Positions 1-8,986 of a DNA stretch of 64,000 bases are shown here, in pieces. The stretch is from contig NZ_LMFZ01000005.1 in assembly GCF_001427305.1 (NCBI RefSeq), positions 62,001 to 126,000 on the forward strand, given 5' to 3'. This DNA comes from Duganella sp. Root1480D1 (GTDB taxonomy: Bacteria; Pseudomonadota; Gammaproteobacteria; Burkholderiales; Burkholderiaceae_D). A program made the position numbers and the translations under genes. Numbering within the stretch: the stretch's first letter is position 1; the number at the start of each line of letters is the position of its first letter. The notes beneath the pieces are model-generated. The model worked only from the letters and a program-made list of their open reading frames with translations. It searched no databases and was not told the origin of the DNA.

Positions 1-145
1 CGCTTCGCCTGGCCGCATGAATGCCCTGGCCACCATGCCGCGCCAGGAAAGCGACGACAGCGAACTGGCCGGCGCGCAAGCCGTGCCGGGCGCCAATTTC
101 GCCGAATGGTTCAAACAGACGATCGACAAGCGCAATGGCAAATAA
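1..145 (+). CDS. fliO: FliO, flagellar export apparatus protein, C-terminal fragment
   Basis: Only the last 47 codons or so are in the window, reading in frame from base 2 to the TAA at 143-145, with the tail [16 protein letters not shown]. FliO is a small membrane protein that helps assemble the FliP ring of the flagellar type III export gate. The fragment carries no membrane segment, as expected of the poorly conserved cytoplasmic tail of FliO. The identification rests mainly on position: it overlaps the fliP start by 11 bases, as in the conserved fliO-P-Q-R order. The gene runs off the left edge of the window, so truncation here is artificial. Confidence 0.75.
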   Translation, partial: ASPGRMNALATMPRQESDDSELAGAQAVPGANFAEWFKQTIDKRNGK

Positions 146-881
146 ACGCGCACTGTGCCTTGCTGCCGGCGCCGCGCTTGTCCTGCCGCTGATTGCGGCC
201 GCCGAACCGACCATCCCTGCCTTTACCAGCACGCCAGCCGCCGGCGGCGGCACCAATTACGGCCTGACGCTGCAAACGCTGATCCTGATGACGGCGCTGA
301 CCTTCATCCCGGCAGCGCTGCTGATGATGACCGGCTTCACCCGCATCGTGATCGTGCTGTCGCTGCTGCGCCAGGCGCTGGGCACGCAGTCGGCGCCACC
401 CAACCAGGTCATCATCGGCCTGTCGCTGTTCCTGACCTTCTTCGTCATGAGCCCGGTGTTCGACAAGATCTACACCGACGCCTGGGTACCGCTGCAGGAC
501 AACAAGATCACCATGCAGCAAGCGATGGAGCGCTCGGCCGCGCCGCTGAAAGCCTTCATGCTGAAGCAGACCCGCCAGTCCGACCTGGCCCTGTTCGTCA
601 AGATTTCGCGCAGCCAGGAACTGCAAGGCCCGGAAGACGTGCCGCTGAAGATACTGGTGCCGGCCTTCATCACCTCCGAACTGAAGACCGCCTTCCAGAT
701 CGGCTTTGCCATCTTCATCCCCTTCCTCATCATCGACATGGTGGTGGCGTCGGTACTGATGTCGATGGGTATGATGATGATGTCGCCTGCCGTGATTTCG
801 CTGCCGTTCAAGCTGATGCTGTTCGTGCTGGTCGATGGCTGGCAACTGCTGCTGGGCTCACTGTCCCAGAGCTTCTACTAG
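135..881 (+). CDS. fliP: FliP, flagellar type III export gate subunit
   Basis: FliP forms the pentameric core of the FliPQR export gate through which rod, hook and filament subunits leave the cytoplasm. The protein is 248 aa from the ATG at 135. That start is preferred because it directly gives a cleavable signal peptide ([20 protein letters not shown], then AAA), which FliP characteristically has; the longer open frame from base 21 has no hydrophobic start. Family features follow: [20 protein letters not shown], the segment with [17 protein letters not shown], and two C-terminal membrane helices around [20 protein letters not shown]. It overlaps fliO by 11 bases and is followed after 10 bases by fliQ, so translation is probably coupled. 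Confidence 0.97.
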   Translation: MANKRALCLAAGAALVLPLIAAAEPTIPAFTSTPAAGGGTNYGLTLQTLILMTALTFIPAALLMMTGFTRIVIVLSLLRQALGTQSAPPNQVIIGLSLFLTFFVMSPVFDKIYTDAWVPLQDNKITMQQAMERSAAPLKAFMLKQTRQSDLALFVKISRSQELQGPEDVPLKILVPAFITSELKTAFQIGFAIFIPFLIIDMVVASVLMSMGMMMMSPAVISLPFKLMLFVLVDGWQLLLGSLSQSFY

Positions 882-891
882 GGAGGCTGCG

Positions 892-1161
892 ATGACTCCG
901 GAAACAGTCATGACCATGGGCCGCCAGGCCATGGAAGTCACGCTGATGGTGGCCGCACCGCTGCTGCTGGTGGCGCTGGTGATCGGCCTGGTGGTCTCGA
1001 TTTTCCAGGCCGCCACCCAGATCAACGAAGCGACTCTGTCCTTCATCCCGAAGCTGGTCGGCGTGTTTGTCACCATGGTGGTGGCCGGGCCGTGGATGAT
1101 TTCCGTGATGGTCGATTACATGCGGCAGGTGCTGACCGGCATTCCATCGCTGGTCTCGTGA
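892..1161 (+). CDS. fliQ: FliQ, flagellar type III export gate subunit
   Basis: FliQ is a small two-helix membrane protein that wraps around FliP/FliR in the export gate. The 89-aa product from the ATG at 892 (MTPETVMTMGRQAMEVTLMV) has the usual length and the conserved core VVSIFQAATQINEATLSFIP between two hydrophobic hairpins. A longer frame from 835 lies inside fliP and is not used. GGGAGG at 881-886 gives a strong ribosome site. It sits between fliP and fliR with 10- and 3-base gaps. Confidence 0.97.
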   Translation: MTPETVMTMGRQAMEVTLMVAAPLLLVALVIGLVVSIFQAATQINEATLSFIPKLVGVFVTMVVAGPWMISVMVDYMRQVLTGIPSLVS

Positions 1162-1164
1162 CCG

Positions 1165-1998
1165 ATGCTGGTCGTCACTGCCGCTGAACTCAATACCTGG
1201 ATCGCCGCCCTGCTGTGGCCGGCGGCCCGCATCCTGGCGCTGATCGCGGCCTCCCCTATCTTCGGCAATGCCCGCATCCCGCAAAACGTCAAGCTCGCGC
1301 TTGGCGTCATGATCGCCCTGGTGGTGGCGCCGGCGGTGCCTGCCATGCCGGCGCTCGACCCGGCCGGCTGGGCCGGGCTGTTGGTGCTGGGACGTGAAAT
1401 CGTGATTGGCGCCGGCATGGGCTTCGCGATGCGGCTGGTCTTCGGCGCAGTCGAAATGGCGGGTGAGATTTCCAGCCTGACCATGGGCCTGGGTTTCGCC
1501 AGCTTCTTCGACCCGATGTCGCAAGGCCGCTCGTCGGCGGTGTCGCAATTCCTGGTGTGGATCGTAACGCTGGCAGCGCTGGCGGTGAACGCCCATCTGG
1601 TGCTGATCGAAGCGCTGGCGGAAAGCTTCTACACGCTGCCGGTGGCAGCCATCTCCTTCCATAACGACGGCTTCTGGGACCTCGCGCTGTGGGGCTCGAA
1701 GATTTTCACGGCAGGCCTGCAGTTGTCGCTGCCGATAGTCGCCGCGCTGCTGATCACCAACGTTGCGCTGGGCATCCTGACGCGGGCCGCGCCGCAACTG
1801 AACCTGTTCGGCATCGGCTTCCCGATCACGCTAGGCGTGGGTTTCCTGACGATGACCATGGCCCTGCCCTACATGAACATGCCGCTGCAGGTGCTGGTCA
1901 ACGAGGGCGTGGAAAAAGCGCGGCAATTGCCGCGCGAGTGGGATAGCAGGAAAGAAGTCGGGGTCAGGTCTGGCAATCGGACACGGCCTCAGCCGTAG
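1165..1998 (+). CDS. fliR: FliR, flagellar type III export gate subunit
   Basis: FliR completes the FliPQR gate. The product is 277 aa with multiple hydrophobic segments and the typical SLTMGLGFASFFDPMSQG stretch, about 15 residues longer than the usual 260 or so. The extra C-terminal residues are encoded by a palindromic repeat: the left arm of the 88-nt palindrome begins at 1958, and the stop codon TAG (1996-1998) lies inside that arm. The native end is probably near QLPREW, and insertion of the repeat may have replaced the original stop. It follows fliQ by 3 bases. No flhB follows; that gene is about 31 kb away in this window. Confidence 0.96.
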   Translation: MLVVTAAELNTWIAALLWPAARILALIAASPIFGNARIPQNVKLALGVMIALVVAPAVPAMPALDPAGWAGLLVLGREIVIGAGMGFAMRLVFGAVEMAGEISSLTMGLGFASFFDPMSQGRSSAVSQFLVWIVTLAALAVNAHLVLIEALAESFYTLPVAAISFHNDGFWDLALWGSKIFTAGLQLSLPIVAALLITNVALGILTRAAPQLNLFGIGFPITLGVGFLTMTMALPYMNMPLQVLVNEGVEKARQLPREWDSRKEVGVRSGNRTRPQP

Positions 1999-2045
1999 GC
2001 GCGCCTACGGCTGAGGCCGTGTCCGATTGCCAGACCTGACCCCGA
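1958..2045. repeat. 88-nt perfect palindrome between fliR and flgL, probable bidirectional terminator
   Basis: Two 44-nt arms are exact reverse complements with no unpaired centre (axis between 2001 and 2002). The outer part reads GGGGTCAGGTCTGGCAATCG and its complement; the centre is GTAGGCGCGCCTAC. It lies between convergent fliR and flgL, which ends 5 bases further on, and is followed by ATTTTC, so it could end transcription from both sides. The GGGGTCAGGTCTG edge resembles the GGGTCTGACCC core of the other intergenic palindromes in this window. Confidence 0.85.
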
Positions 2046-2049
2046 ATTT

Positions 2050-3279
2050 TCAGATCAAATTGAACAGCGATAAGCCCGTCAGCGCCTTGTAGGATTTCTG
2101 TGCAGCTTCCAGCGTGGTTTGCTGCTGCGTGAAGCGGGAAATGGCTTCCACCGGATCCAGGTCGACCAGATCGGACAACTGATTCGCATATTGCAGGTTC
2201 AGGTCATCGCCCGCGCTGTCGAGGTGATCCAGTTCGCTCAGGCGGGCGCCGACCGAGGCGCGCACCGATAGCACATTGTCCAGCGAATTGGTGATGTTCT
2301 GGTTGGCCAGGTTCAGCGCATTGGTCAACGCGGCGCCCGCCTGCGGCGAGCCGGCCGGGCCGCGCAATGCGGCGATCAGGCTGGTCATGGTCTCGAACAC
2401 CGACTGGTTCTTGCTCGGGTCGACATTGAAAACGTCGCCGTTGGCCGGGGCGCCGGTGACTTCCATCTGGATGCCATCGAAAGCGATCGGCTGGCCTGCC
2501 ACATAAGGAATGTTCGAGGCTACCGCAGTGCCGGCAGTTACGTCGTTGACGGTGTAGGTGGTCGCAGCCGGCGTACCGCTGACGGTGAAGTTCAGCGTGT
2601 AATTGTGGCCGGTGACTGCCGAAGGCGTCTTCACCACGCCTGGCGAAATGATGCCGGTACCGCCGCGCGTGTAATTGTTCGGATCGACGCTGGTCTGGAA
2701 AGTGCCGTTGCCGGTGATATTGCTTTCAAAGATGGCCGAGCCGGTCTCGCTGGTGGCGAGCTTGCGCGACGACGCCACCTGCAGTTCGCGCTGGCCCTGG
2801 TCGCCATTGTAGGTGGCGCCGGTGGCGGAACGGGTGAACGGCTGGATGTCGCTCTTGTAGCCGGAGAACAGGTAGGCGCCGGCGCCGTCGGTGGCATTGG
2901 CCTGGCCCAGCAAGTCTTCCAGGCGGCCGTCGAGCTCCTTGGCCAGCGCTTCGCGGTCGGCAAGCGTAAAGCCAGGGTTGCCGGCAGCGACGATCTTGCT
3001 CTTCACTTCCTGCAGCAGGTCGTCAGTGCTTGCCAGCGTATTGTCGACCAGCGACAGCGAAGACTTGGCATTGCTGCGGTTGGTCACGTACTGGGTGTTC
3101 ATCTCTTTCGACTGCGACACTTCCAGCGCGCGCGCCGAAGCGACCGGGTCGTCCGACGGGGTCACCACGCGGCGCATGGTCGACAGCTGCAACTGCGTCT
3201 TCTGCAGTTGCGCCTGCAGCGTGTTCAGCTGGCTGACGCCGTTGTCGTAAATCGTCTTGGTGGCGATGCGCATGACCAT
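2050..3279 (-). CDS. flgL: FlgL, hook-filament junction protein HAP3
   Basis: FlgL forms the upper junction ring between hook and filament and is exported by the flagellar type III system. The product is 409 aa with a flagellin-like N-terminus (MRIATKTIYDNGVSQLNTLQ) and C-terminus (NQLSDLVDLDPVEAISRFTQ ... SYKALTGLSLFNLI), the two coiled-coil ends that pack as in flagellin. The start at 3279 gives MVMRIA; an ATG two codons later matches the usual MRI start, but the ribosome site AAGGA is better spaced for 3279. It lies 21 bases after flgK and is presumably co-transcribed with it. Confidence 0.96.
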   Translation of the reverse strand: MVMRIATKTIYDNGVSQLNTLQAQLQKTQLQLSTMRRVVTPSDDPVASARALEVSQSKEMNTQYVTNRSNAKSSLSLVDNTLASTDDLLQEVKSKIVAAGNPGFTLADREALAKELDGRLEDLLGQANATDGAGAYLFSGYKSDIQPFTRSATGATYNGDQGQRELQVASSRKLATSETGSAIFESNITGNGTFQTSVDPNNYTRGGTGIISPGVVKTPSAVTGHNYTLNFTVSGTPAATTYTVNDVTAGTAVASNIPYVAGQPIAFDGIQMEVTGAPANGDVFNVDPSKNQSVFETMTSLIAALRGPAGSPQAGAALTNALNLANQNITNSLDNVLSVRASVGARLSELDHLDSAGDDLNLQYANQLSDLVDLDPVEAISRFTQQQTTLEAAQKSYKALTGLSLFNLI

Positions 3280-3300
3280 GGTGCTATTCCTTCAAAAATC

Positions 3301-5250
3301 TTACCTGCCCAGCGACAGCAGGGTATCAAACAGTTCGCTGGCCACCTGGATCACCTTGCCGGAGGCCTGGTAAGCCTGCTGGTAGCGCAACAGGTTGGAC
3401 GCTTCTTCGTCGAGGTTCACGCCCGACACCGAATCGCGCGCGGCCTGCGCCTGCTGCACGGTGGTGTCGGCCGCCGCGCCGGCGATCTGCACTTCGCGCG
3501 TCTTGTTGCCGACGAAGTTGACCATCTGCGCGTAGCTGGCCTGGAAGGTGGCGTGGCCGTCGTCCAGGATGTTCTTGCTTTGCAGGCCCGCCAGCAGCAC
3601 GCCATTGCGCGCGTCGCCGACGCCGCTGCCCGGCGAAATGGTGAACTTGTCATTGTTGGCCAGGTTGCCGGAGATGTCGAACTCGATGCCCTGGAAAGTC
3701 ATCTTGGCGCCGGAGGTGTAAGGCACCGGCGTGCCGGCCGGATAGGTCGTGGTGGTGCCATTGACCGTCACGTCCACAGCCGTCGGGAAGCCGGACAGCT
3801 GGTTGGTCGCGCTGTTGTAGGTCAGTGTGACCGGCGCGGCAAGCTGATTGCCCGGCAACAGGTAATTCGGGTTGACAGCACCGGCGCTGATCTTGCCGGT
3901 GCCGGTATTGGTGGTCGGCACCGACGTGCTGATCGGGGCGCCCAAGGCAATCTTGTTGCGATCCTTCAGCTCGACGCCGAAATCCTGCGCCGCGTTATAG
4001 GTCGGGCGCACCAGGAAGTGGTCGGGGCCGCCGGCTGCGCCGGTGACCGAGAAAGCCACGCCATCGATCACTTGCGGCTGGGTCTGCGGGTACGGCGCGA
4101 TGGTCGTGGTCGCACCATCGCTGGCGCGCGTCACGATGAAATTGGTGCCGTTGTAATTGATGTCGTAATCGGAAGTGGTCAGCTTGGCGGCATCGACCAC
4201 CACCGCATCGATTTTCACCGTACTCGATGGCGAGTTGCGAGTGTCGTAACCGACGTAGGCGTGGATGTCCTTGAAGAAATTGCCGCCCAGGTTGCCATCC
4301 AGGTCGACGCCCAGCTTGTGCTGGTCGTTGAAGGCATCGGCCAGGCCGGCTGCAATCTTGCCGAGGTTGGCATTTGCCACGTCCAGGCCGCTGTTGCGGA
4401 AGTCGATCAGGCCGCCCAGCTGGCCGCCGGTCAGCACGCTGTCCGGCAGTTGCGAAAAGGTGCCGCCCTGGGTACGGTAGCCGACCACGATGCGTTCCGG
4501 GTCAAAGGTCGAAGGGGCCGTCGCCAGTTCCTGGCTGCGGTTGCCGATCACCAGCGGCTGGCCGGTGCCGAACGAGACGTTCAGCATATTATTCTCGGCC
4601 GGCCTCACGGTAACCTGGATCTGCTTGTTCATCTCGGCGATCAGGGCATCGCGCTGGTCCATCAGGTCGTTTGGCAGGGCCGAAGGATCGACCGACAGGC
4701 CGGCAATCGTGTTGTTCATCTCGGCGATGCGGCGTGCAAAGGAATTAATTTCGGTGACGCTGGCGGTCACGCCGGTATTCACGCCCTCGTTCAATTCCTT
4801 CATGCGGCTGGACAGGCCGTTGAAGCGCGACGCCAGCGACTCGGCCGCCGACAGCATGGCCTGGCGCGCCGCGGTCGATTGCGGGTTCGAATTGGCATTC
4901 TGCACGCCGCTGAAGAAGCTCTGCAGTGCCGGGCCGAGGCCGACCGTGGTATCGGCCAGCAAGTTGTCGATCTGACTGACCTGGTTGAAATAGGTGTCGA
5001 GCTGGGACTGGTTGGTCTGAGCACCCAGCAGTTGCCGGTTCAGGAAGTCGTCATAAACGCGCTTGATCTGCGCCACTTCGGTGCCTGTGCCAAGGAAGCC
5101 TTCGCCGGTCTGGATCGGCTGGGTGGTGCTCTGCACCGTTACCTGACGGTTATAGCCGACCACATTGGCGTTGGTAATGTTGTGCCCAGTGGTGGCCAGG
5201 CCCGTCTGGGCAGCCAACAAACCACTTTTACCGATGCTGAGTAAGGACAT
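3301..5250 (-). CDS. flgK: FlgK, hook-filament junction protein HAP1
   Basis: FlgK is the first junction protein between hook and filament. The 649-aa protein begins MSLLSIGKSGLLAAQTGLAT followed by the rod/hook-family motif GHNITNANVVGYNRQ, and ends with the matching C-terminal motif VSGVNLDEEASNLLRYQQAY, as expected for flagellar axial proteins. It is longer than the enterobacterial protein (about 550 aa); the extra length is in the variable central region, where an FDISGNLANNDKFTISPG segment is typical of betaproteobacterial FlgK. It is preceded by a good sigma28 promoter (5280-5306), so flgKL can be expressed late and independently of flgB-J. Confidence 0.97.
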   Translation of the reverse strand: MSLLSIGKSGLLAAQTGLATTGHNITNANVVGYNRQVTVQSTTQPIQTGEGFLGTGTEVAQIKRVYDDFLNRQLLGAQTNQSQLDTYFNQVSQIDNLLADTTVGLGPALQSFFSGVQNANSNPQSTAARQAMLSAAESLASRFNGLSSRMKELNEGVNTGVTASVTEINSFARRIAEMNNTIAGLSVDPSALPNDLMDQRDALIAEMNKQIQVTVRPAENNMLNVSFGTGQPLVIGNRSQELATAPSTFDPERIVVGYRTQGGTFSQLPDSVLTGGQLGGLIDFRNSGLDVANANLGKIAAGLADAFNDQHKLGVDLDGNLGGNFFKDIHAYVGYDTRNSPSSTVKIDAVVVDAAKLTTSDYDINYNGTNFIVTRASDGATTTIAPYPQTQPQVIDGVAFSVTGAAGGPDHFLVRPTYNAAQDFGVELKDRNKIALGAPISTSVPTTNTGTGKISAGAVNPNYLLPGNQLAAPVTLTYNSATNQLSGFPTAVDVTVNGTTTTYPAGTPVPYTSGAKMTFQGIEFDISGNLANNDKFTISPGSGVGDARNGVLLAGLQSKNILDDGHATFQASYAQMVNFVGNKTREVQIAGAAADTTVQQAQAARDSVSGVNLDEEASNLLRYQQAYQASGKVIQVASELFDTLLSLGR

Positions 5251-5279
5251 TTTGATAATTACCTTCGCTAGATATTCAG

Positions 5280-5306
5280 TTTACGGCACATCCGGACAAA
5301 ACTTGA
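5280..5306 (-). promoter_or_regulatory. Sigma28 (FliA) promoter of flgKL
   Basis: On the minus strand the sequence reads TCAAGTTT, 11 bases, GCCGTAAA, close to the FliA consensus TAAAGTTT-N11-GCCGATAA. It lies about 30 bases upstream of the flgK ATG, leaving a short leader with GAAGG as ribosome site. The same architecture occurs in front of flgM (23596-23622). Confidence 0.8.
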
Positions 5307-5312
5307 TGTTCG

Positions 5313-6233
5313 TCAGGCAAGAGTGCGCTTGATAATGCCGGCCAGCTTGGTGGCATAGTTGGGATCGGTGGCGTATCCGGCGCGCTGCAGGCCCCGGGCG
5401 AAGCCGGCGGCATCGGTGCTGCCAGCCGCAGCCAGCGCTTTTTCATAGCGCGGGTTGCTGCTCAGCAGGCGGGCGTAATCCTTGAAGCTGTCGGCATAGC
5501 TGTCGTAGGCGCGGAATTTCTCGACGCGGGTCTGCGGCTGGCCGTTGATATATTCGGTAGTAGCCGTTTCGACAACACGGCCCTTCCAGTCCGGGCCGGC
5601 CTTGATGCCGAACAGGTTATGGCTGTTGCTGCCGTCGCGGCCCTTGATCTCGCGGCGGCCCCAGCCGGTTTCCAGTGCTGCCTGGCCGAGCATGAACTTG
5701 GCCGGGATGCCGGTGGCGCGGCTGGCTTCTTCGGCATGGCCGGATAGCTTGTCCTGGAAGCTGCGCACATGGGCTGGCTTGTCGGATGCCGCCACCGGGC
5801 TGCTGCCGGACCTGGCCACGGCCGCAGCACCGCCGCTGGCTTCGATCGAACGCTGCAGCTTGGCTTGCTCCATCAGCGCACGCGTCATGGCCGCATCGGT
5901 CGGCACGCCATCCTGCGGCGGCAAGGTCTTCGATAGCTGGCGCACCAGCACGTCGGCCAGGCCCAGGCCTTTTTTGGCGATATCCTGGCTGGTCTGCTGG
6001 TCGAGCATGGTGGTGAACATCTTGGTTTGCTGGTTGTCCATCAAACCGTCTTGCGGCGTGGCATCACGCATGCTCTTCATCATCATGTTGACGAACATGG
6101 CTTCGAACTGGGTGGCCGCGGTTTTCAGCGCTTCCGGCGAACCGGCCCGCGCCGACTGGCGCAACTCGGACATGCCCTTGGTATCGATGGCAAGGTTGGC
6201 GCTCAGGTCGGAGGAAACGGTACGCGGGATCAT
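5313..6233 (-). CDS. flgJ: FlgJ, rod cap and peptidoglycan hydrolase
   Basis: FlgJ caps the growing rod and cuts the peptidoglycan layer so the rod can pass. The 306-aa protein has both expected parts: an N-terminal rod-binding domain (around residues 30-110, with ATQFEAMFVNMMMKSMRDAT) and a C-terminal glucosaminidase-type domain (about 155-305, with AKFMLGQAALETGWGRREIK). Glu188 in QAALETGWG is the predicted catalytic acid. The two-domain form is typical of beta- and gammaproteobacteria. It follows flgI by 10 bases. Confidence 0.96.
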   Translation of the reverse strand: MIPRTVSSDLSANLAIDTKGMSELRQSARAGSPEALKTAATQFEAMFVNMMMKSMRDATPQDGLMDNQQTKMFTTMLDQQTSQDIAKKGLGLADVLVRQLSKTLPPQDGVPTDAAMTRALMEQAKLQRSIEASGGAAAVARSGSSPVAASDKPAHVRSFQDKLSGHAEEASRATGIPAKFMLGQAALETGWGRREIKGRDGSNSHNLFGIKAGPDWKGRVVETATTEYINGQPQTRVEKFRAYDSYADSFKDYARLLSSNPRYEKALAAAGSTDAAGFARGLQRAGYATDPNYATKLAGIIKRTLA

Positions 6234-6243
6234 GGCTGCATCC

Positions 6244-7350
6244 TCAAATGATTTCCAGCTCGGCGCGCAGCGAACCGGCTGCCTTCATCGCCTGCAGGAT
6301 GGCCAGCAAGTCTTGCGGCGAAGCGCCGATGGCGTTGAGGGCTTTCACCACCTCGGCCAGCGAGGCGCCGCCCTTCAGCATGATGACTTTGCCGGAGTCT
6401 TTCTTGATGTCGACACTGCCCTGCTGGCTTACCACGGTCTGGCCGCCGCTGAGTGGGTTCGGCTGGCTGACCTGGGTGTCGGCACTCACCGATACTGACA
6501 GGTTGCCGTGCGAAATGGCGCACGTCTCAAGCGTCACTTCCTGGTTCATCACCACCGAGCCGGTGCGGGCGTTCATGATGACTTTGGCAGCCTGGCGCGC
6601 CGGGCGCACGTCCATGTTTTCCAGCTCGCCGATGAAGGCCACCCGTGCATCGCTCGACGATGGTGCGGTAACGCGGATGGTGCGGCCATCCTGCGCATAG
6701 GCCACGCCGGCGCCGTATTTGTCATTGATGGCATGCACCACGCGGCTGGCGGTGGCAAAGTCGGTATTGTTCAGTTCAAGGCGGATCTGGTTGCCATCGC
6801 CCAGCGCGGTCGGGACCGCGCGTTCCACCGTGGCGCCGCCGGAAATGCGGCCGACCGACAGGTGGTTGACGACGACGGCAGCGCCGCCGCCCGGCGCTTG
6901 CGCGCCAACGCCACCAACCAGCACATTGCCTTGCGCCATGCCGTACACCTGGCCGTCGGCGCCTTTCAGCGGCGTCATCAGCAGCGTGCCGCCGCGCAGC
7001 GATTTGGCGTTACCCATCGAGGAAACGGTGACGTCGATCTGCTGCCCCGGCTGCGCGAATGCCGGCAGGTTGGTGGTGACCATCACGGCCGCCACGTTCT
7101 TCAGTTGCAGCGTGGTGCCAGGCGGCAGCGCCACGCCCATCTGCTGCAGCATGGAAGCCACCGATTGCACGGTGAACGGGGTTTGCGTGGTCTGGTCACC
7201 GGAGCCGTCGAGGCCGACCACCAGGCCATACCCCATCAACTGGTTCTGCCGCACGCCGGCCACGCTGGCCAGGTCCTTCAGGCGTTCAGCCTGCACGGCT
7301 GGCGCCAGCAGCAAGGCTGCGCAGAGGGTGAGGAGCTTGAAATTCTTCAT
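6244..7350 (-). CDS. flgI: FlgI, flagellar P-ring protein
   Basis: FlgI assembles in the periplasm into the P ring around the rod in the peptidoglycan layer. The product is 368 aa with a Sec signal peptide (MKNFKLLTLCAALLLAPAVQ, cleavage near QAE). Family hallmarks include ERLKDLASVAGVRQNQLMGYGLVVGLDGSGDQT and the C-terminal LAEVVKALNAIGASPQDLLA. It starts 2 bases after the flgH stop codon, so the two ring genes are probably translationally coupled. Confidence 0.98.
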   Translation of the reverse strand: MKNFKLLTLCAALLLAPAVQAERLKDLASVAGVRQNQLMGYGLVVGLDGSGDQTTQTPFTVQSVASMLQQMGVALPPGTTLQLKNVAAVMVTTNLPAFAQPGQQIDVTVSSMGNAKSLRGGTLLMTPLKGADGQVYGMAQGNVLVGGVGAQAPGGGAAVVVNHLSVGRISGGATVERAVPTALGDGNQIRLELNNTDFATASRVVHAINDKYGAGVAYAQDGRTIRVTAPSSSDARVAFIGELENMDVRPARQAAKVIMNARTGSVVMNQEVTLETCAISHGNLSVSVSADTQVSQPNPLSGGQTVVSQQGSVDIKKDSGKVIMLKGGASLAEVVKALNAIGASPQDLLAILQAMKAAGSLRAELEII

Positions 7351-7352
7351 GA

Positions 7353-8009
7353 TCAGAAGGGCAGCAGGCTGAGGAAGAAGCGCGACAACATCGACTGCAC
7401 CTCGGCGCCATCGATATTGCTCTTGGTGCGGTATTCGACGCGGGCGTCGGCGATGGCGGTCGAGGCCACCGAGTTGCCGTTGATCGAATCCGGGTTCACC
7501 ATGCCGGAAATGCGGATATATTCGGTTGCCTTGTTCATGCCGACCTGCTTTTCGCCGGCGATGACCAGGTTGCCGTTCGACAGCACTTCGACCACGGTGG
7601 CGCCAATGGTGCCGCGGAAGCTGTTGCTGAGCGACTGGCTGTCGGCATCGGCAAACTTGTTGTCGGCGCTGGTGGCAACGTTGGCACCAAGGCGGTTCTG
7701 CAGCACGCCCGGAACGCCGAAGTTGACGCTGCCCGACTTGCTGCCGGCGCTGGCGCCATTCTTGACGGCAGAGGTGCTCTCCGTGATGACGACGTTGATC
7801 ACATCGCCCACATGACGCGCACGGCGGTCTTCAAAGGCCGGACGGTAGGTGCTGGCCTGGTAGATCGCGCCATTGTTCTGCGCTACCGGAGGATATGGCG
7901 GCGGCAGCGGGCGCGCGCTGGTCGGGCCGTTGACGATCGAGGTGGGCGCGCCGGCGCAGGCAGACAGCAGCGCGGCGGCGATGATGGTAGCGGCAAGGCG
8001 GATACGCAT
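7353..8009 (-). CDS. flgH: FlgH, flagellar L-ring lipoprotein
   Basis: FlgH forms the outer-membrane L ring. It is 218 aa and begins with a lipoprotein signal (MRIRLAATIIAAALLSACAG) whose lipobox LSAC places the lipidated cysteine at residue 18. Conserved FlgH segments include ARHVGDVINVVITESTSA and EYIRISGMVNPDSINGNSVAS. It lies 15 bases after flgG and directly before flgI. Confidence 0.97.
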   Translation of the reverse strand: MRIRLAATIIAAALLSACAGAPTSIVNGPTSARPLPPPYPPVAQNNGAIYQASTYRPAFEDRRARHVGDVINVVITESTSAVKNGASAGSKSGSVNFGVPGVLQNRLGANVATSADNKFADADSQSLSNSFRGTIGATVVEVLSNGNLVIAGEKQVGMNKATEYIRISGMVNPDSINGNSVASTAIADARVEYRTKSNIDGAEVQSMLSRFFLSLLPF

Positions 8010-8024
8010 GGCGGGCTCGTTCGA

Positions 8025-8807
8025 TTACAGTTGTGTCAGGCGCTGCAGCATCTGGTCGGAAGTGGTAATCGCTTTCGAATTGATTTCGTAAGCGCGCTGG
8101 GTCTGGATCATGTTCACCATTTCCTCGACCACGTTGACGTTCGAGGTTTCCACATAGCCCTGCAGGATCACGCCCGTGCCGTTGGTGCCCGGCTGGTTGA
8201 GGGTGGCCGCGCCGGAGGAACCGGTTTCCACGTACAGGTTCTCGCCCTTCGACTCCAGGCCGGTCGGGTTGATGAAGGTCGCCAGCTGGATGGCGCCGAT
8301 CTGCTGTGGCGCAGCCTGGCCCGGCAGGGTGACCGACACGATGCCGTCGCGCCCGACCGTAATGCTGGTGGCATTGATCGGGATGGTAATGGCCGGCTGC
8401 AGCACGAAGCCGCTGGAAGTCACCATCTGGCCATTGTTATCGCGCTGGAAGGAGCCGTCGCGGGTGTAAGCCGTGGTGCCGTCCGGCAGCAGCACCGGGA
8501 AGAAGCCATTGCCGTTGACCATCAGGTCCTTGTCGTTGCCGGTCGACTGCGGGTTGCCCTGGGTGTGGATGCGCTCGATGGACACCGGGCGCACGCCAGT
8601 GCCGATCTGCATGCCGGATGGTAGCTGGGTCTGCTGCGACGAAGCAGCGCCTGGCTGGCGGATGTTCTGGTACAGCAGGTCCTCGAAGACGGCGCGCGAC
8701 TTCTTGAAACCATTGGTGCTCACGTTTGCCAGGTTATTGGACACCACGTCCATCTGGGTCTGCTGCGCTTCCATGCCGGTCTTGGCAATCCACAGTGATC
8801 GAATCAT
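8025..8807 (-). CDS. flgG: FlgG, distal rod protein
   Basis: FlgG builds the distal rod. The 260-aa protein has the axial-family N-terminus [20 protein letters not shown] with [19 protein letters not shown], and the C-terminal [20 protein letters not shown] motif that pairs with it. In most bacteria flgG follows flgF directly; here flgF is 10 kb away (18900) beyond a type VI secretion cargo and a c-di-GMP gene. FlgG therefore opens its own transcription unit flgGHIJ and must have a separate promoter in the 179-base gap to vgrG. Confidence 0.98.
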   Translation of the reverse strand: MIRSLWIAKTGMEAQQTQMDVVSNNLANVSTNGFKKSRAVFEDLLYQNIRQPGAASSQQTQLPSGMQIGTGVRPVSIERIHTQGNPQSTGNDKDLMVNGNGFFPVLLPDGTTAYTRDGSFQRDNNGQMVTSSGFVLQPAITIPINATSITVGRDGIVSVTLPGQAAPQQIGAIQLATFINPTGLESKGENLYVETGSSGAATLNQPGTNGTGVILQGYVETSNVNVVEEMVNMIQTQRAYEINSKAITTSDQMLQRLTQL

Positions 8808-8854
8808 TTCCCTGCCCCTTAAACGGTAAAACCAAGCGGTTTTTCTATGCAGGC

Positions 8855-8881
8855 ATTATCCCGTGGCAAAGATCAACTCAA
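8855..8881 (-). promoter_or_regulatory. Possible sigma70-type promoter for flgGHIJ
   Basis: On the minus strand TTGAGT, 15 bases, GATAAT lies about 48 bases upstream of flgG. The -10 is good but the spacer is shorter than ideal. A promoter is expected here because flgG is separated from flgF. No convincing sigma28 or sigma54 site was seen in this gap. Confidence 0.25.
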
Positions 8882-8986
8882 AGCGTGGATCTGGCTGGTT
8901 TTCCCCCGCCTATTCAAGCGTGTGGCAGGAATTGTTCAGCTCTGCTATTGTTTGCGATTTGATAATTGTTGCTAAAAAGATAGACT

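Noticed and set aside
2605-5244. Long open frame (879 codons) on the plus strand opposite flgK and flgL
   Set aside because: It is a GC-rich shadow of flgK/flgL: its composition is Arg/Gln/His-rich, it has no ribosome site or domain, and the minus-strand genes are unmistakable.
8820-8850. Small AAACC-AAGC-GGTTTTT hairpin between flgG and vgrG as a terminator
   Set aside because: The five-base stem is weak and no gene ends there; both neighbours start at this gap.
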